A DNA stretch of 64,000 bases from Cystobacter fuscus DSM 2262 (GCF_000335475.2 NZ_ANAH02000010.1:62001-126000); one strand, 5' to 3'; positions 28,996-37,663 are shown, numbered from the stretch's first letter. Numbers and translations are program-made. Notes: generated from the sequence alone by a model not told the origin.

Positions 28996-29376
28996 TCAGG
29001 GCTTCGCGTAACCGAGCGCCCGTGCTTCCAATCCCGCGAGAGAGGGCTCGTGGAGGAAGGTCACCCAGCCCTCCCTCCGGGAGTGCCGGGGCACGTAGGA
29101 GATGAAGAGTTCGGAGCGCTCGCGGACCTCGCCCCCCTGGCGCAGCTCCACCCCCACCCGGACCTCCTCCGCCGTCTCCTCCCCCCGGTTCTCCACCGTG
29201 ATGGGCACCCGCCAGTGTCCACTCCCCTGGAGAGGCTTGCCCACGGTGACCACCAGATCCGGCGGCGTGTCGCCCATCGTCCATGCGTCCACCGCCACGT
29301 AACCCAGCACCGCCGCCACGAGCGCGCAGCTGACCCCGAAGACGACCCACTCCAGCCAGTTCCAATGCGCCTTCAT
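28996..29376 (-). CDS. TIGR02588-like small membrane protein
   Basis: A 126-residue protein with one N-terminal helix ('WVVFGVSCALVAAVLGYVAV') and an extracytoplasmic beta-sandwich domain ('LVVTVGKPLQGSGHWRVPIT' and 'VRVGVELRQGGEVRERSELF'). The end 'SYVPRHSRREGWVTFLHEPS' matches the TIGR02588 pattern. Its ATG overlaps the stop of the upstream TIGR02587-like gene (ATGA at 29373-29376). In other genomes these two families occur as a fixed pair without known function, so they probably form one complex in the inner membrane. Confidence 0.7.
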   Translation of the reverse strand: MKAHWNWLEWVVFGVSCALVAAVLGYVAVDAWTMGDTPPDLVVTVGKPLQGSGHWRVPITVENRGEETAEEVRVGVELRQGGEVRERSELFISYVPRHSRREGWVTFLHEPSLAGLEARALGYAKP

Positions 29377-30266
29377 GATTGGATGAGCAGCCTTCCCGCG
29401 GACGCGCCGAGCGTCCCCGCGAATCCGAGCACCACCACCTGCGCCACGCAGATGGACAACCCGTTGCCGTCGAAGCGCCCGAAGAACCACAGCACCAGCG
29501 CCCCGGAGACGAGCGCCAGCGCGTAGGTGATGACCGTGCCCGCCAGCACGTCCCACAGGTGACCCCGCCTCGTGAAGCGGCTCGCCCCCGTGAAGTCGAG
29601 CTGGTACAGGATGAGCCCTCCGAGCAGCAGCGACAGCAGCGCCGTCCCCAACTGCCGCAACGGTGTCAGCTCCACGGCGATCATCACGATCTCCTCGGTG
29701 GGCGCCACGTTGGCCGCGAAGAGCACCGCTCCGCAGAAGCCGATGACGAGCTGTCCGGGCACGTGATCGGCCGCGTCGCGTTTGCTCGCGTCGTCCCCTT
29801 GCTTGCCGCCCTCGCCTCCGCTCCCACCTCCGAACTGCGCGCTGCCCACCGAGATCCCGATGGCCACGGAGCCCGCTTCCACCGTCACCATTCCCACCAC
29901 CTCCGGCCACGAGCTGTTCGCGGTGAGGCGGCCAATCAGGAAGAGCACCGCCGTGGACACCAGCAGCCCGAGCCCCAGCTCCTCCACCGAGTCCGTGAAC
30001 ACCTCGCTCCAGTTCACGTCCCGCCGGAAGCCGCCATAGCGGTTGTAGCCGAGCAGCAGCACGAAGGTGCCCAGCAGGTAGAGCAGCAGGTGCGCGGGCC
30101 GGGTGATGAAGCCCGCCCACCACACCTCCATCGTGTAGAGCAGCGGCAGGCTGAAGAGCAGCCCGCCCGCGATGCCCCGGCCGTACTCGCGCAGGGACTC
30201 CATCACCGGGCGGCGGCGCCTCTCCGGCGAGGCGTTTCCCTCGGGCTCGTGCCGCGCGTCATTCAT
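29373..30266 (-). CDS. TIGR02587-like integral membrane protein
   Basis: A 297-residue polytopic protein with about seven hydrophobic segments. 'YGRGIAGGLLFSLPLLYTME' with 'VWWAGF' following is the characteristic first block, and 'VAPTEEIVMIA' a conserved charged loop between helices. A Gly/Ser-rich, charged loop (about 160-185) looks disordered. The ATG at 30266 lies at the start of an acidic cytosolic leader. It is the first gene of a two-gene operon with the TIGR02588-like protein. No transport or enzyme motif is visible and the family is uncharacterised. Confidence 0.7.
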   Translation of the reverse strand: MNDARHEPEGNASPERRRRPVMESLREYGRGIAGGLLFSLPLLYTMEVWWAGFITRPAHLLLYLLGTFVLLLGYNRYGGFRRDVNWSEVFTDSVEELGLGLLVSTAVLFLIGRLTANSSWPEVVGMVTVEAGSVAIGISVGSAQFGGGSGGEGGKQGDDASKRDAADHVPGQLVIGFCGAVLFAANVAPTEEIVMIAVELTPLRQLGTALLSLLLGGLILYQLDFTGASRFTRRGHLWDVLAGTVITYALALVSGALVLWFFGRFDGNGLSICVAQVVVLGFAGTLGASAGRLLIQS

Positions 30267-30505
30267 GGCGCCGCCCAATGTATCCAGCCCCGTACGGGGG
30301 GACAGTTCCCGGAAGGCACGCCGCGGTGGGTCATGAGCCCCTGGACTCGCCGCCATGGGCTCCTTCCCGTCTCCCCTCCGCGAGCCCCTTCTCCTCCCAC
30401 CCGCCACGCCCTACCTTCCCTCCACGCATCTGGGCGTCGTGGATCATTTCCTCGGTGGGGGGCGTGGAGGACTCTGACGGGCATTGGTGCGCGAGGGAAT
30501 GAACC

Positions 30506-31129
30506 GTGAACTACCACCTCCGCACCCAGGCCGAACTCGACGCCTCGCTCGACCAGGTACTCGCCGCCGCTCCCCATGACGTCACCCGGAGTGACTCCTG
30601 GTTGCTCGTCTATGGCTCCATGCTCGAGGAGCCGCCGTTCTCGCCCGAGGATCGGCGGCCCGCGACCCTCGAGGGCTGGGAGCGCGTCTTCTGCCTCGCC
30701 GACCCGAAGATGCGCGGCACCGGGCGGCGTCCCGGGCTCTGTCTGGGACTCGTCCGGGGGCACCGCTGCCGCGGACTGGCCTACCGGCTCGCCGCGCGCA
30801 CCGTGCGCGAGGATCTACGGCGCGTCTGGGAACGCGAGATGCTGTTGCCCTTCTACGTGCCCTGTTGGCTCGAGGCCCGGACGCCGCGAGGCCTCATCAC
30901 CGCGCTGACGTTCTGTACCGATCCCGACAGCCCATTGTACGAGCCGTCCCTGAGCGAGCCGGCGATGATCGAGCGACTCGCCCGGTGCGAGGGCGAGAAC
31001 GGCTCCAATGCCGAGTACCTCGACGAGACCGTGCGACAGCTCGCCGAGGTGGGCCTTCCCGACACGGGCCTGGACCACCTCGCCGAGCGCGTTCGTGCCG
31101 TGCGCGCCGCCCGCCTCGAACTCAGGTAG
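30506..31129 (+). CDS. Gamma-glutamylcyclotransferase (ChaC-like)
   Basis: A 207-residue cytosolic enzyme. The fold marker is 'SWLLVYGSMLEEP' (YGS, the substrate-binding loop). 'CLGLVRGHRCRGLAYRLAA' and a catalytic Glu in 'VWEREMLLPFYVPCW' follow, as in ChaC proteins, which cleave the gamma-glutamyl bond of glutathione to give 5-oxoproline and Cys-Gly. The canonical ChaC has YGSLMW; YGSMLE here is a modest change. The start is GTG 30506, supported by GAGGGA eight bases upstream. It is convergent with the next gene (18-base gap). Confidence 0.82.
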   Translation: MNYHLRTQAELDASLDQVLAAAPHDVTRSDSWLLVYGSMLEEPPFSPEDRRPATLEGWERVFCLADPKMRGTGRRPGLCLGLVRGHRCRGLAYRLAARTVREDLRRVWEREMLLPFYVPCWLEARTPRGLITALTFCTDPDSPLYEPSLSEPAMIERLARCEGENGSNAEYLDETVRQLAEVGLPDTGLDHLAERVRAVRAARLELR

Positions 31130-31147
31130 GGCGGCGCTCTTGCGTGC

Positions 31148-31627
31148 CTATCCCATCGCGGACGTCAGCCGGTGGCCCGCGGACGCGACGAGCGCGTCCT
31201 CGATGAAGCCCGCGATGATGTTGGGGATGCGCAGCTTGCGGGTCGCGAACTCACGCACCGCGTAGAGCGCGCACGAGGAGGCCAACGCGGCCACCGCGCC
31301 CACCACGGCGAAGCCCAGTACGGACCGCTCCTTCTGCCGTGCCACGGCCGCTCCCACCAGGGCCCCGGAGGCCAGCCGCATGAGGAGCACCGGCGGCACG
31401 AGGCGCGAGGGCATCCCTGGCAGCTTGTCCAGCACCAGCTCGCCCAGCGCGAGCACCGGCAGGACGCGCGCCGTCGTCGACGACGCGAGGAACTGCTCCA
31501 CGGGACTCGCCTTCGCGCTCGCTCCCTCTTCGGCCAGGTGTTGGCTCAGGAAGGTCGGAGCACTCAGCGCCCTCATCCCCGCCATCGCCCCCATCCCCGC
31601 CGCGGTCATCATGTCGCTTCGATTCAT
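31148..31627 (-). CDS. DUF4126-like small membrane protein
   Basis: A 159-residue protein with Ala/Gly-rich hydrophobic helices at about 10-28, 85-105 and 108-130. The start 'MTAAGMGAMAGMRALSAPTF' fits the 'G-R-x-x-x-x-P' signature of DUF4126-type membrane proteins. The segment 'LGELVLDKLPGMPSRLVPPV' (E and D with KLP) is typical of this group. No function is known. The ATG at 31627 lies just upstream of the hydrophobic part. It is transcribed alone, between a convergent ChaC gene and a kinase-like gene on the same strand 114 bases away. Confidence 0.6.
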   Translation of the reverse strand: MNRSDMMTAAGMGAMAGMRALSAPTFLSQHLAEEGASAKASPVEQFLASSTTARVLPVLALGELVLDKLPGMPSRLVPPVLLMRLASGALVGAAVARQKERSVLGFAVVGAVAALASSCALYAVREFATRKLRIPNIIAGFIEDALVASAGHRLTSAMG

Positions 31628-31741
31628 GTGTCCACCCCTCGTGGCTGAGACCACTTCGCCTGTCAGCGAGGATGGGGATGCCAACGAGGAGCGACCATTC
31701 CCCACACAGGGGTTGCCTGCTCGGCTGCCGCTCCCCGCGCG

Positions 31742-32470
31742 TCAGGGCTGGAGGGAGGTCGGGGGGGGATCCGGCTTCCTCACGGGGATGTAGCACTTGC
31801 CCTGGTACTCGGCCGTGCTGCGCGGGCAGGGGGCCCTCTTCGTGTGTTCAATCCAGCAGCCTCCTCGGATTTCCACCTCCGTTTCCTCGAAGCATGGAGG
31901 CTTGCGCTGTTCCTTGAAGGGCTTCTCCGGCATCGGGTAGGAGGCGATGGGAAACGCGAGGTCCTGTCCGTCGGAGAAGACGACGGGGTTCTCGTTCACG
32001 GTTCGCGTTCTCGTCTCTTCGAGTGCGTGAGGCCAGAGGACGAGGGCGAGTCCCGCCACCGTCGCCGCCGCGGCCCCCGCGAGTCCCCAGCGGAGCACCT
32101 GTCGCCGGAGGCGCGAGGGCACGCGGTTGAAGTGGTCGTGCGCGTCCTTGCGTTTCTCGATGTGCGCGGTGGCGCCCGCGAGCCGGATGAGCAGCAGCGT
32201 CAAGTCGTGCAGGGAGGCGCGTCCCTGGGGGGACTGCTCGACGTGCACGGCCTGGTAGGGCGGGTGGATGGAGCCCTCGGCCCGGACGCTCCAGGCGCTT
32301 CGCGGACCTCCGTCCTCGCTCGTGCCCGGGAGCACCACCAGTACCGGGGCGCCCGTCTCGACATGGTGCGCTTCGTGGATGGAACCCTCGTCCGGGTCGG
32401 TGCCCCGGTAGCGTTTGCCCAGCCGATACGGCCCGATCCTGTCGCCCTTCTTGCCTGGGGTGCCGCTCAT
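31742..32470 (-). CDS. Kinase-N-lobe-like membrane protein with Cys-containing tail
   Basis: A 242-residue protein without a known family name. Residues about 10-60 ('RIGPYRLGKRYRGTDPDEGS' then 'HEAHHVETGAPVLVVLPG') mimic the glycine loop and beta strands of a Ser/Thr kinase N-lobe, but the HRD and DFG motifs are missing. A helical region follows, then one membrane helix (about 128-148, 'WGLAGAAAATVAGLALVLWP') and an external domain with four Cys ('PPCFEETEVEIRGGCWIE', 'RAPCPRSTAEYQGKCYIPV'). Such truncated kinase-like proteins are frequent in myxobacteria. It may be a decoy or a scaffold; that is inference. Confidence 0.6.
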   Translation of the reverse strand: MSGTPGKKGDRIGPYRLGKRYRGTDPDEGSIHEAHHVETGAPVLVVLPGTSEDGGPRSAWSVRAEGSIHPPYQAVHVEQSPQGRASLHDLTLLLIRLAGATAHIEKRKDAHDHFNRVPSRLRRQVLRWGLAGAAAATVAGLALVLWPHALEETRTRTVNENPVVFSDGQDLAFPIASYPMPEKPFKEQRKPPCFEETEVEIRGGCWIEHTKRAPCPRSTAEYQGKCYIPVRKPDPPPTSLQP

Positions 32471-32536
32471 GTCCGTGCCTCCCGCTGTCGGAGCCTTCCT
32501 ACCTGGAATGTCGGGCCCGTGTACAGACGTCGGAAG

Positions 32537-33601
32537 TCAGGGCGGCACGTCCCGGCCCTCGCCGAAGCCGAGCACCCACCACTTGGGGGCCTCCGCGCCG
32601 CGCTCCACCAGCGCCCCCGCCAGGTCCCACAGGGGCTCCGTCTCACCATCATCCGCGAGCCGGAAGGTCCCGTAGTGCATGGGCACGCTGTGGCGCGCGC
32701 CCAGGTCCACGCTGGCCTGCACGGCCTCGCGCGGCGAGATGTGCACCGGTGACATGAAGCCCTCGGGCTTGTAGGCCCCGATGGGCAGCACCGCCAGCCG
32801 CATCGGCCCGTAGCGCTCCCGGGCCTCGGCGAACTGCCGGCCCCAGCCCGTGTCCCCCGCGAAGTACGTCGCTCCGTGCGGCCCCCGGAAGACGTAGCCC
32901 GTCCACAGCGTGCCCCCACCGTCGGTCATGCCCCGGTTGGTGAAGTGTTGGGTGCGCGCGCTCACCAGTGTCACCTCGGGGGTGAGCGGGAACTCCTTCC
33001 ACCAGTCCACCTCGGTCACATGGCGCAGACCTTCGCCCTCGAGCAACGCCCCGTTGCCCAGTCCCGCGAACAGGCGCATCGCGGGGAACTTCTCCTGGAG
33101 CCGCCGCAGCGTGGCCACGTCCATGTGGTCATAGTGGTTGTGGCTGAGCACCACCGCGTCGATGGGTGGCAGGTCCTCGAAGCGGATGCCCGGCGGACGC
33201 ACGCGCTTGGGCCCCGCGAAGGACACCGGGCTGCACCGCTCGCTGTAGATGGGATCCGTGAGGATGTTGAGCCCGTCGAGCTGCAAGAGCACCGTGGCGT
33301 GGTTGATGAACGTCACGCGCAGGGCGCCGCGGCCCACGCGCTCGGGCGGAGGCGGGCCGTGCGGCACGTCGTGCCAGTCCTTCCACGGGCCGGGCCGGCG
33401 CGTCCGCATCCAGTCCATGAAGCCCATGCGCTGCTCGCGGGGCTCCAGGTTGAAGAAGCGCCGGCCATCGAAGTGGTCGCTCGGGGGGCCCTTCCAGGTG
33501 GGCGCGGCGAAGACGCAGCCTCCCGCGCCCACCGCCATCCCCAGGACGAGCACTCCGAGGCCAAGGCGCGACAGGAGACGGGTCGGGACGAGCGTGCTCA
33601 T
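32537..33601 (-). CDS. MBL-fold metallo-hydrolase, NAPE-PLD-like lipoprotein
   Basis: A 354-residue protein with an N-terminal signal and lipobox-like 'GMAVGAGGC'. After 'PPSDHFDGRRFFN', usual in this subfamily, comes the zinc site 'VVLSHNHYDHMDVATLR' (HxHxDH), then 'GNGALL', 'TQHFTNRGMTDG' and 'YFAGDTGWG' with the bridging Asp, and the C-terminal His in 'VPMHYGTF'. It belongs with UlaG/NAPE-PLD-type phosphodiesterases, so phospholipid or N-acylethanolamine-phospholipid hydrolysis in the envelope is a reasonable guess. Its start overlaps the stop of a small upstream gene (TCAT at 33598-33601). Confidence 0.87.
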   Translation of the reverse strand: MSTLVPTRLLSRLGLGVLVLGMAVGAGGCVFAAPTWKGPPSDHFDGRRFFNLEPREQRMGFMDWMRTRRPGPWKDWHDVPHGPPPPERVGRGALRVTFINHATVLLQLDGLNILTDPIYSERCSPVSFAGPKRVRPPGIRFEDLPPIDAVVLSHNHYDHMDVATLRRLQEKFPAMRLFAGLGNGALLEGEGLRHVTEVDWWKEFPLTPEVTLVSARTQHFTNRGMTDGGGTLWTGYVFRGPHGATYFAGDTGWGRQFAEARERYGPMRLAVLPIGAYKPEGFMSPVHISPREAVQASVDLGARHSVPMHYGTFRLADDGETEPLWDLAGALVERGAEAPKWWVLGFGEGRDVPP

Positions 33602-33801
33602 TGCTCCTTCGGGGCTCCAGGCGAGGTCAGCGCCTCCTGGGTCGACGACTGCTTTGCCTGTCGATTCAACCTCTCCTCTTCGCGGGCCTTCTGGGCGATC
33701 GCCTTGACCTGGGCTCGGGCCTTCGCTCGTCCGTGCAGCGAGGAGTCGCCCACCGTCACCACCGTGAATCCATCCACTTCGACCCGTTGGACCTTCTTCA
33801 T
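33598..33801 (-). CDS. Small hypothetical protein, coupled to the MBL-fold gene
   Basis: A 67-residue basic and acidic helical protein ('LHGRAKARAQVKAIAQKARE' then 'EERLNRQAKQSSTQEAL'). GAAGGAG about eight bases upstream selects ATG 33801 over the longer GTG start at 33861. The stop overlaps the start of the MBL-fold lipoprotein by four bases, which supports a real coding gene. No family is recognised. The N-terminal 'MKKVQRVEVDGFTVVTVGDS' looks like a short beta hairpin. Confidence 0.5.
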   Translation of the reverse strand: MKKVQRVEVDGFTVVTVGDSSLHGRAKARAQVKAIAQKAREEERLNRQAKQSSTQEALTSPGAPKEQ

Positions 33802-33883
33802 GGCCACTTCTCCTTCACCTGTGTGCATCTTCGCATGGGCCTGTCCATCGTCCACCTCCACCTTCCGAGCGGAGTCCTCTCAT

Positions 33884-34145
33884 CTAGATGGGGGCGTATT
33901 TCAAGACCTCGGCGAAGGTGTTGCGGAGCAATGTCTCCAGTTGCTCGTAGTCCTCGGTGTCGAGCCCTGCCCAAAAGGGTTTGAGTCGATTCGATGTGAG
34001 GTAGACGACCCCGATGGGGACCCAGTTGACCGAGTCATGGATGGGCACACAGACCATGGAGGAGAAGATCTGATCGTGCGTCCATGACTCCAGCATGGAT
34101 GCCGTGAAGTTGGCATGCAGCCGGGGGTCCCCGGACGCTTCGAGC
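33884..34145 (-). pseudogene. GAF-like C-terminal part of the SIR2 gene, in a shifted frame
   Basis: Directly after the SIR2 frame becomes unconvincing, the +1 frame encodes about 86 residues of good sequence: 'LEASGDPRLHANFTASMLES', 'FSSMVCVPIHDSVNWVPIGV' and 'LETLLRNTFAEVLKYAPI', then a stop at 33884. This is the strand-helix pattern of the second half of a GAF domain. It has no start of its own at the boundary and is best explained as the tail of the upstream gene cut off by an insertion or deletion between about 34121 and 34160. The plus strand has a GGGGG run there. Confidence 0.6.
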
Positions 34146-35042
34146 GTCGTGGCTCTCGACGTTGAGCACGTGCATCTGCCAGGACGCCCAGAAGTCTTCC
34201 TGGTGCCGCCGCACGAAGTTGCGCGCCAGCCGCTCCATGAGTTCCGCACCGGGCGAGGGCGGATTGTTCGACAGCAGCGCGTAGACGCGGGCCACGGGCT
34301 GGTGGCGTTGGGCTCTCTTCACGCGCTCCAGCAACAACCCACGCAGCCGGGGATCGGCCAGGCTCAAACCCACCATCAACACCGTCTTCTTCTCCTCCGT
34401 GAAGAGATCGTCGAGTTTGCGGCTCGCCCAGTCTCCCCGCGCCTCGTGGTAGTCCTTCTCCGAGAGGACCACCGTGCCCGACGATGTCTTCCCCGGAGCC
34501 GGGGGGAGGTAGCCGTGAAGGTGCACGACGTGTGGCTCCGCGGGCCGCTCCCCGGTCACGATGACCTCGGGTGCCTTTCCCAGCAGGCGCTCCGCCGCGC
34601 GCTCCAGCAGATCATCGAAGTTGAAGGTGTAGAGGCCGTGCAGCCGCCTCCTGGGCGTGTCCATCGAGGTGGCCAGGATGGCGGCCAGTTCCAGGTGGAT
34701 GCTGCTCACGTCCTTGGGGACGCCCCGGTACAGCGCGTCGCGGAGCATGTCGAGGTAGCGCTCCGCGGGCAGCTTGTCGCGCACGACGTCCACCACGGCT
34801 TCCCGCCCGAAGTTGTCCACGAAGATCCGGGCGGCCACATCGAGGTCGCCAGATTGGAACTCGAGGTCGCTGTGCTCCTGGGCCAGGAAGGAACTCAGCA
34901 GCCGGCGGTTCAGCTCGTTCCAGGACGGCAATCCCGACGCGATGGACGCGCCCGCGCCCACGAGGAACTCCAAGGAGCCCTCCTGGAAGCTCCGCTGGAG
35001 GTTGGCAACGAAATCACCCGCCGACAGACTGCTCATGCTCAT
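34035..35042 (-). CDS. SIR2-family NAD-hydrolase-like protein, 3' end frameshifted
   Basis: The 335-residue frame starts at ATG 35042. The SIR2 fold is clear: 'FLVGAGASIASGLPSWNELN' (NAD-binding GAGAS, residues 29-33), the catalytic Asn in 'LYTFNFDDLLERA' (near 142) and the catalytic His in 'HVVHLHGYL' (near 172). 'TVLMVGLSLADPRLRGLLLE' forms the last Rossmann strand. Proteins of this SIR2-like type in antiphage systems (for example ThsA and DSR types) deplete NAD+. From about residue 303 the frame loses sense, while the next frame continues as a GAF-like domain to 33884. The intact product would be about 385 residues. The Cys4 zinc module of classical deacetylase sirtuins is absent. Confidence 0.8.
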   Translation of the reverse strand: MSMSSLSAGDFVANLQRSFQEGSLEFLVGAGASIASGLPSWNELNRRLLSSFLAQEHSDLEFQSGDLDVAARIFVDNFGREAVVDVVRDKLPAERYLDMLRDALYRGVPKDVSSIHLELAAILATSMDTPRRRLHGLYTFNFDDLLERAAERLLGKAPEVIVTGERPAEPHVVHLHGYLPPAPGKTSSGTVVLSEKDYHEARGDWASRKLDDLFTEEKKTVLMVGLSLADPRLRGLLLERVKRAQRHQPVARVYALLSNNPPSPGAELMERLARNFVRRHQEDFWASWQMHVLNVESHDARSVRGPPAACQLHGIHAGVMDARSDLLLHGLCAHP

Positions 35043-35355
35043 GGAGCCCCTCTTTCCCCGTACCCGCCGTTGTTCCCCACGCGCACTACCTTACGAACAA
35101 CGTCTGACACATCTACCGGAAAAGTCACCAGGGAAGGTGCGCCGCGTCATCGGTGCCTCGTGCTCCCACGGCGGGGGAACGGGCAGGCGCCCGCCGTTCA
35201 TTCAGGTACAATCACTTCACCTGGCCAGCAGGAGTGGGCTTCAGCCACTTGTACACACTGGGGCCGGATCTTCCGTGCGCGACGCTCCGGCCGTACCCAC
35301 GGACAACAGACGGTGGGCGGGCATGGGCCCACCTTGGAGCTGACTTGGAGCCGAC
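35043..35355. other. Divergent intergenic region, 313 bp
   Basis: Between the SIR2 gene and the DUF2804 gene. It is slightly less GC-rich than the genes. No convincing promoter boxes, RNA or small coding sequence was found. Short open frames here show no family resemblance. Confidence 0.5.
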
Positions 35356-36423
35356 ATGACCCCGGAGAGAGAACTCACGCTGATGTTGGCGCCGGCCTCC
35401 GTGGCCACGGCGTCCGGAGAGCCCCGATTTGGCACCTACCAGGGCGAACTGCCCGAGGTGGATTTGCAGAAGCTCAGCGGCCGGTGGGCCCCGTCGGCGG
35501 CGAAGGATCGCCTGCTCAAGCGCAAGCGCTGGCACTACACCCTGGCGGCCACGCGCGAGGTGCTGGCGCTCTTCGCGGTGGTGGACGTGGGCTACTCGGC
35601 CAATGCCTTCGCGGTGGCGTTGGACTTGAAGGAGCGGCGGGTGCTCTGCGACGTGAGCTTCCTGGGGGCACCGGGTCCGCTGGCCGAGGTGGGCAACCGG
35701 CCCGGGGCGGGGCTGTCCGTGTCGTTCCGCACGCTGGGCGGGAGGATGACGGCGCAGCGCGGCGCGGAGGACGAGCGCTACCGGCTGCGCGTGGACGTGA
35801 GCCGCTTGCGCACCGGCAGCCTCCAGACCTTCCAGTGGGATGGGAGCCTGTTGGTGGCCGGGGGGGCTCCGGCGCTGTCGGTGATCGCCCCCGTGGAGGG
35901 GGACGGCTTCGTCAATGTCACCCAGAAGCGCGGCGGGATGCTGGCCTTCGGCACGATCGAGGCGGGGGGCAAGCGCTTCCAACTCGACGGGGGCGTGGGG
36001 GGCACGGACTACACCCAGGGCTACCTCGCGCGGCACACCGCGTGGCGCTGGGCCTTCCTGGCGGGACGGCTCGCGGATGGCACCCCCGTGGGCCTCAACC
36101 TCGTCGATGGCTTCAACGTGAGCTCCCACACCAACGAGAACGCCTTGTGGCTCGGCAACCGGCTCATCCCCCTGGGCCGCGCCAGCTTCGAGTACGACCG
36201 TCAGGAGTTGATGAAGCCCTGGCGGTTGCGCACGGACGACGGGGTGGTGGACCTGAGCTTCCAACCCCTGCACGTGCACCGCGAGGACCATGACTTCAAG
36301 GTGGTGGTGAGCCACTTCGCCCAGCCCCTGGGGCTCTTCGAGGGCACGGTGCGCGTGGACGGCCACACGCATGTGCTGTCCGCGGTGCCCGGCGTCACCG
36401 AGGACCAGGACATGCTCTGGTGA
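35356..36423 (+). CDS. DUF2804 domain-containing protein
   Basis: A 355-residue soluble protein matching the DUF2804 layout. 'RWHYTLAATREVLALFAVVD' opens the first beta-sheet, 'FQLDGGVGGTDYTQGYLARH' followed by 'TAWRWAF' carries the diagnostic DYT..RHT.WRWA block, and 'NLVDGFNVSSHTNENALWL' and 'LHVHREDHDFKVVVSHFAQP' close the fold. The structure is expected to be a lipocalin-like double sandwich, as in AttH/hydroxyneurosporene synthase relatives. No catalytic role is established. The promoter should lie in the gap shared with the divergent SIR2 gene. Confidence 0.85.
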   Translation: MTPERELTLMLAPASVATASGEPRFGTYQGELPEVDLQKLSGRWAPSAAKDRLLKRKRWHYTLAATREVLALFAVVDVGYSANAFAVALDLKERRVLCDVSFLGAPGPLAEVGNRPGAGLSVSFRTLGGRMTAQRGAEDERYRLRVDVSRLRTGSLQTFQWDGSLLVAGGAPALSVIAPVEGDGFVNVTQKRGGMLAFGTIEAGGKRFQLDGGVGGTDYTQGYLARHTAWRWAFLAGRLADGTPVGLNLVDGFNVSSHTNENALWLGNRLIPLGRASFEYDRQELMKPWRLRTDDGVVDLSFQPLHVHREDHDFKVVVSHFAQPLGLFEGTVRVDGHTHVLSAVPGVTEDQDMLW

Positions 36424-36496
36424 ACAGCCCCGGCGGGAGGGGGTGGCTGCGGTGGGAGTGGGAGTGGCCTATGCTCGGGTTGCGCTCGGGGGCTTC

Positions 36497-37627
36497 ATGC
36501 GTTGCTCGAAATGCGGTCACGTCATTGACGATGCGTCGTTGGACTACTGCGCCGAGTGTGGCGAGCCCCTGAACGTCCAGGCGGACGAGGACGACGAGCG
36601 GACCGAGGTCTCCCAGTCGCGCTACGCCGCCGAGGACGAGGCGACCGCCGTCACCGACACCGAGGACGACAATCCGGATGGCGCCGAGCCGGATTACGAG
36701 GAGCGGGACCGGCCCGCTCCCGCGGACTCCTGGGGGGACTGGTTCTCCCAGGCCGCGGGCGCGCTGTTCGTCGCCGTGACGCAGGTGGGCGGCACGTTCC
36801 AGGGGCTGCTGGATGATCCCCGCTTCCGGGCGCGCCTGCCGGGCGGCTCGCTGACGTTGGTGGGCGTGGGGCTCGTGGGGGTGGGGCTGGTGCTCTCCGT
36901 GGCGCCTCCCATCCCGGGCATTGGCCTGATGGGCTCGGGGGTGGTGCTCCTGTGGGGAGCGCTCGCGGCGGTGAACGAGTGGCGCCAGGTGCACGAGGCG
37001 CCCGAGTACCCGGGTCGGCCCGTGCCGCCCCTGCCTCCGGCGCTCGCGAACCTGCCCCGGGAGATGGAGCATCCGGCGGTTGGCCAGACGTTCGCGTTGC
37101 TCGTCTGCGCGTATGCCTTGTTGATGCTGGGCTACGGGCCCATTTCGTGGGTGTGGATGCTCGCCGCGGGGCTGCTCGGCTACGACCAGGGCCGGAGGTA
37201 CTTCGTCCCTCCCGAGGACGGCTTGCCCGAGGGGGAGCCGGGGTCCGCGTCGCACCCGTGGGTGTTGGCGGGCGTGGTGCTGTGCAGCGTCTCGCTCCTG
37301 CTGCCGTGGACGCCGGCGAGTACGTGGGCGTCGGGCACGCGGGGTGGAGAGTTGCCGCTGGTGGCGCTCACCCAGTTCACGTTGCTGTTCCTCGCGTGCT
37401 CGGCGGTGAAGCACCGGGGGCTCGGGGGGATGCACCCGCTCTTCCTCACCCTCATGTCCGTGTGGCTCATGCTGTGGTTCTTCTTGATGAAGAACTCCCA
37501 CAGCCCGGGCCCGTGGGTCTTCCTGCCGGGCGTGCTGACGCTCGTCATCGTCGTCGCGCGCCACCTCATTCCGCAACGCACCCCGGAGGCGAAGGAGTCG
37601 GCCTCGGACCTGGATCTCCAGGGCTGA
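36497..37627 (+). CDS. Zinc-ribbon membrane protein of unknown function
   Basis: The ATG at 36497 places a CxxC-x12-CxxC zinc ribbon at the very N-terminus ('MRCSKCGHVIDDASLDYCAE' then 'CGEP'). A highly acidic linker (about 30-75) follows, then at least eight hydrophobic helices from about 110 to 365. The protein has 376 residues. Zinc-ribbon plus polytopic membrane proteins are common in myxobacteria and are mostly unannotated. The ribbon probably mediates protein contact on the cytosolic side. It shares a strong bidirectional hairpin (37664-37699) with the convergent aminopeptidase gene. Confidence 0.65.
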   Translation: MRCSKCGHVIDDASLDYCAECGEPLNVQADEDDERTEVSQSRYAAEDEATAVTDTEDDNPDGAEPDYEERDRPAPADSWGDWFSQAAGALFVAVTQVGGTFQGLLDDPRFRARLPGGSLTLVGVGLVGVGLVLSVAPPIPGIGLMGSGVVLLWGALAAVNEWRQVHEAPEYPGRPVPPLPPALANLPREMEHPAVGQTFALLVCAYALLMLGYGPISWVWMLAAGLLGYDQGRRYFVPPEDGLPEGEPGSASHPWVLAGVVLCSVSLLLPWTPASTWASGTRGGELPLVALTQFTLLFLACSAVKHRGLGGMHPLFLTLMSVWLMLWFFLMKNSHSPGPWVFLPGVLTLVIVVARHLIPQRTPEAKESASDLDLQG

Positions 37628-37663
37628 GCCCTGCGTCCCTGAACCGTTCCGCACGAAAGAGAA

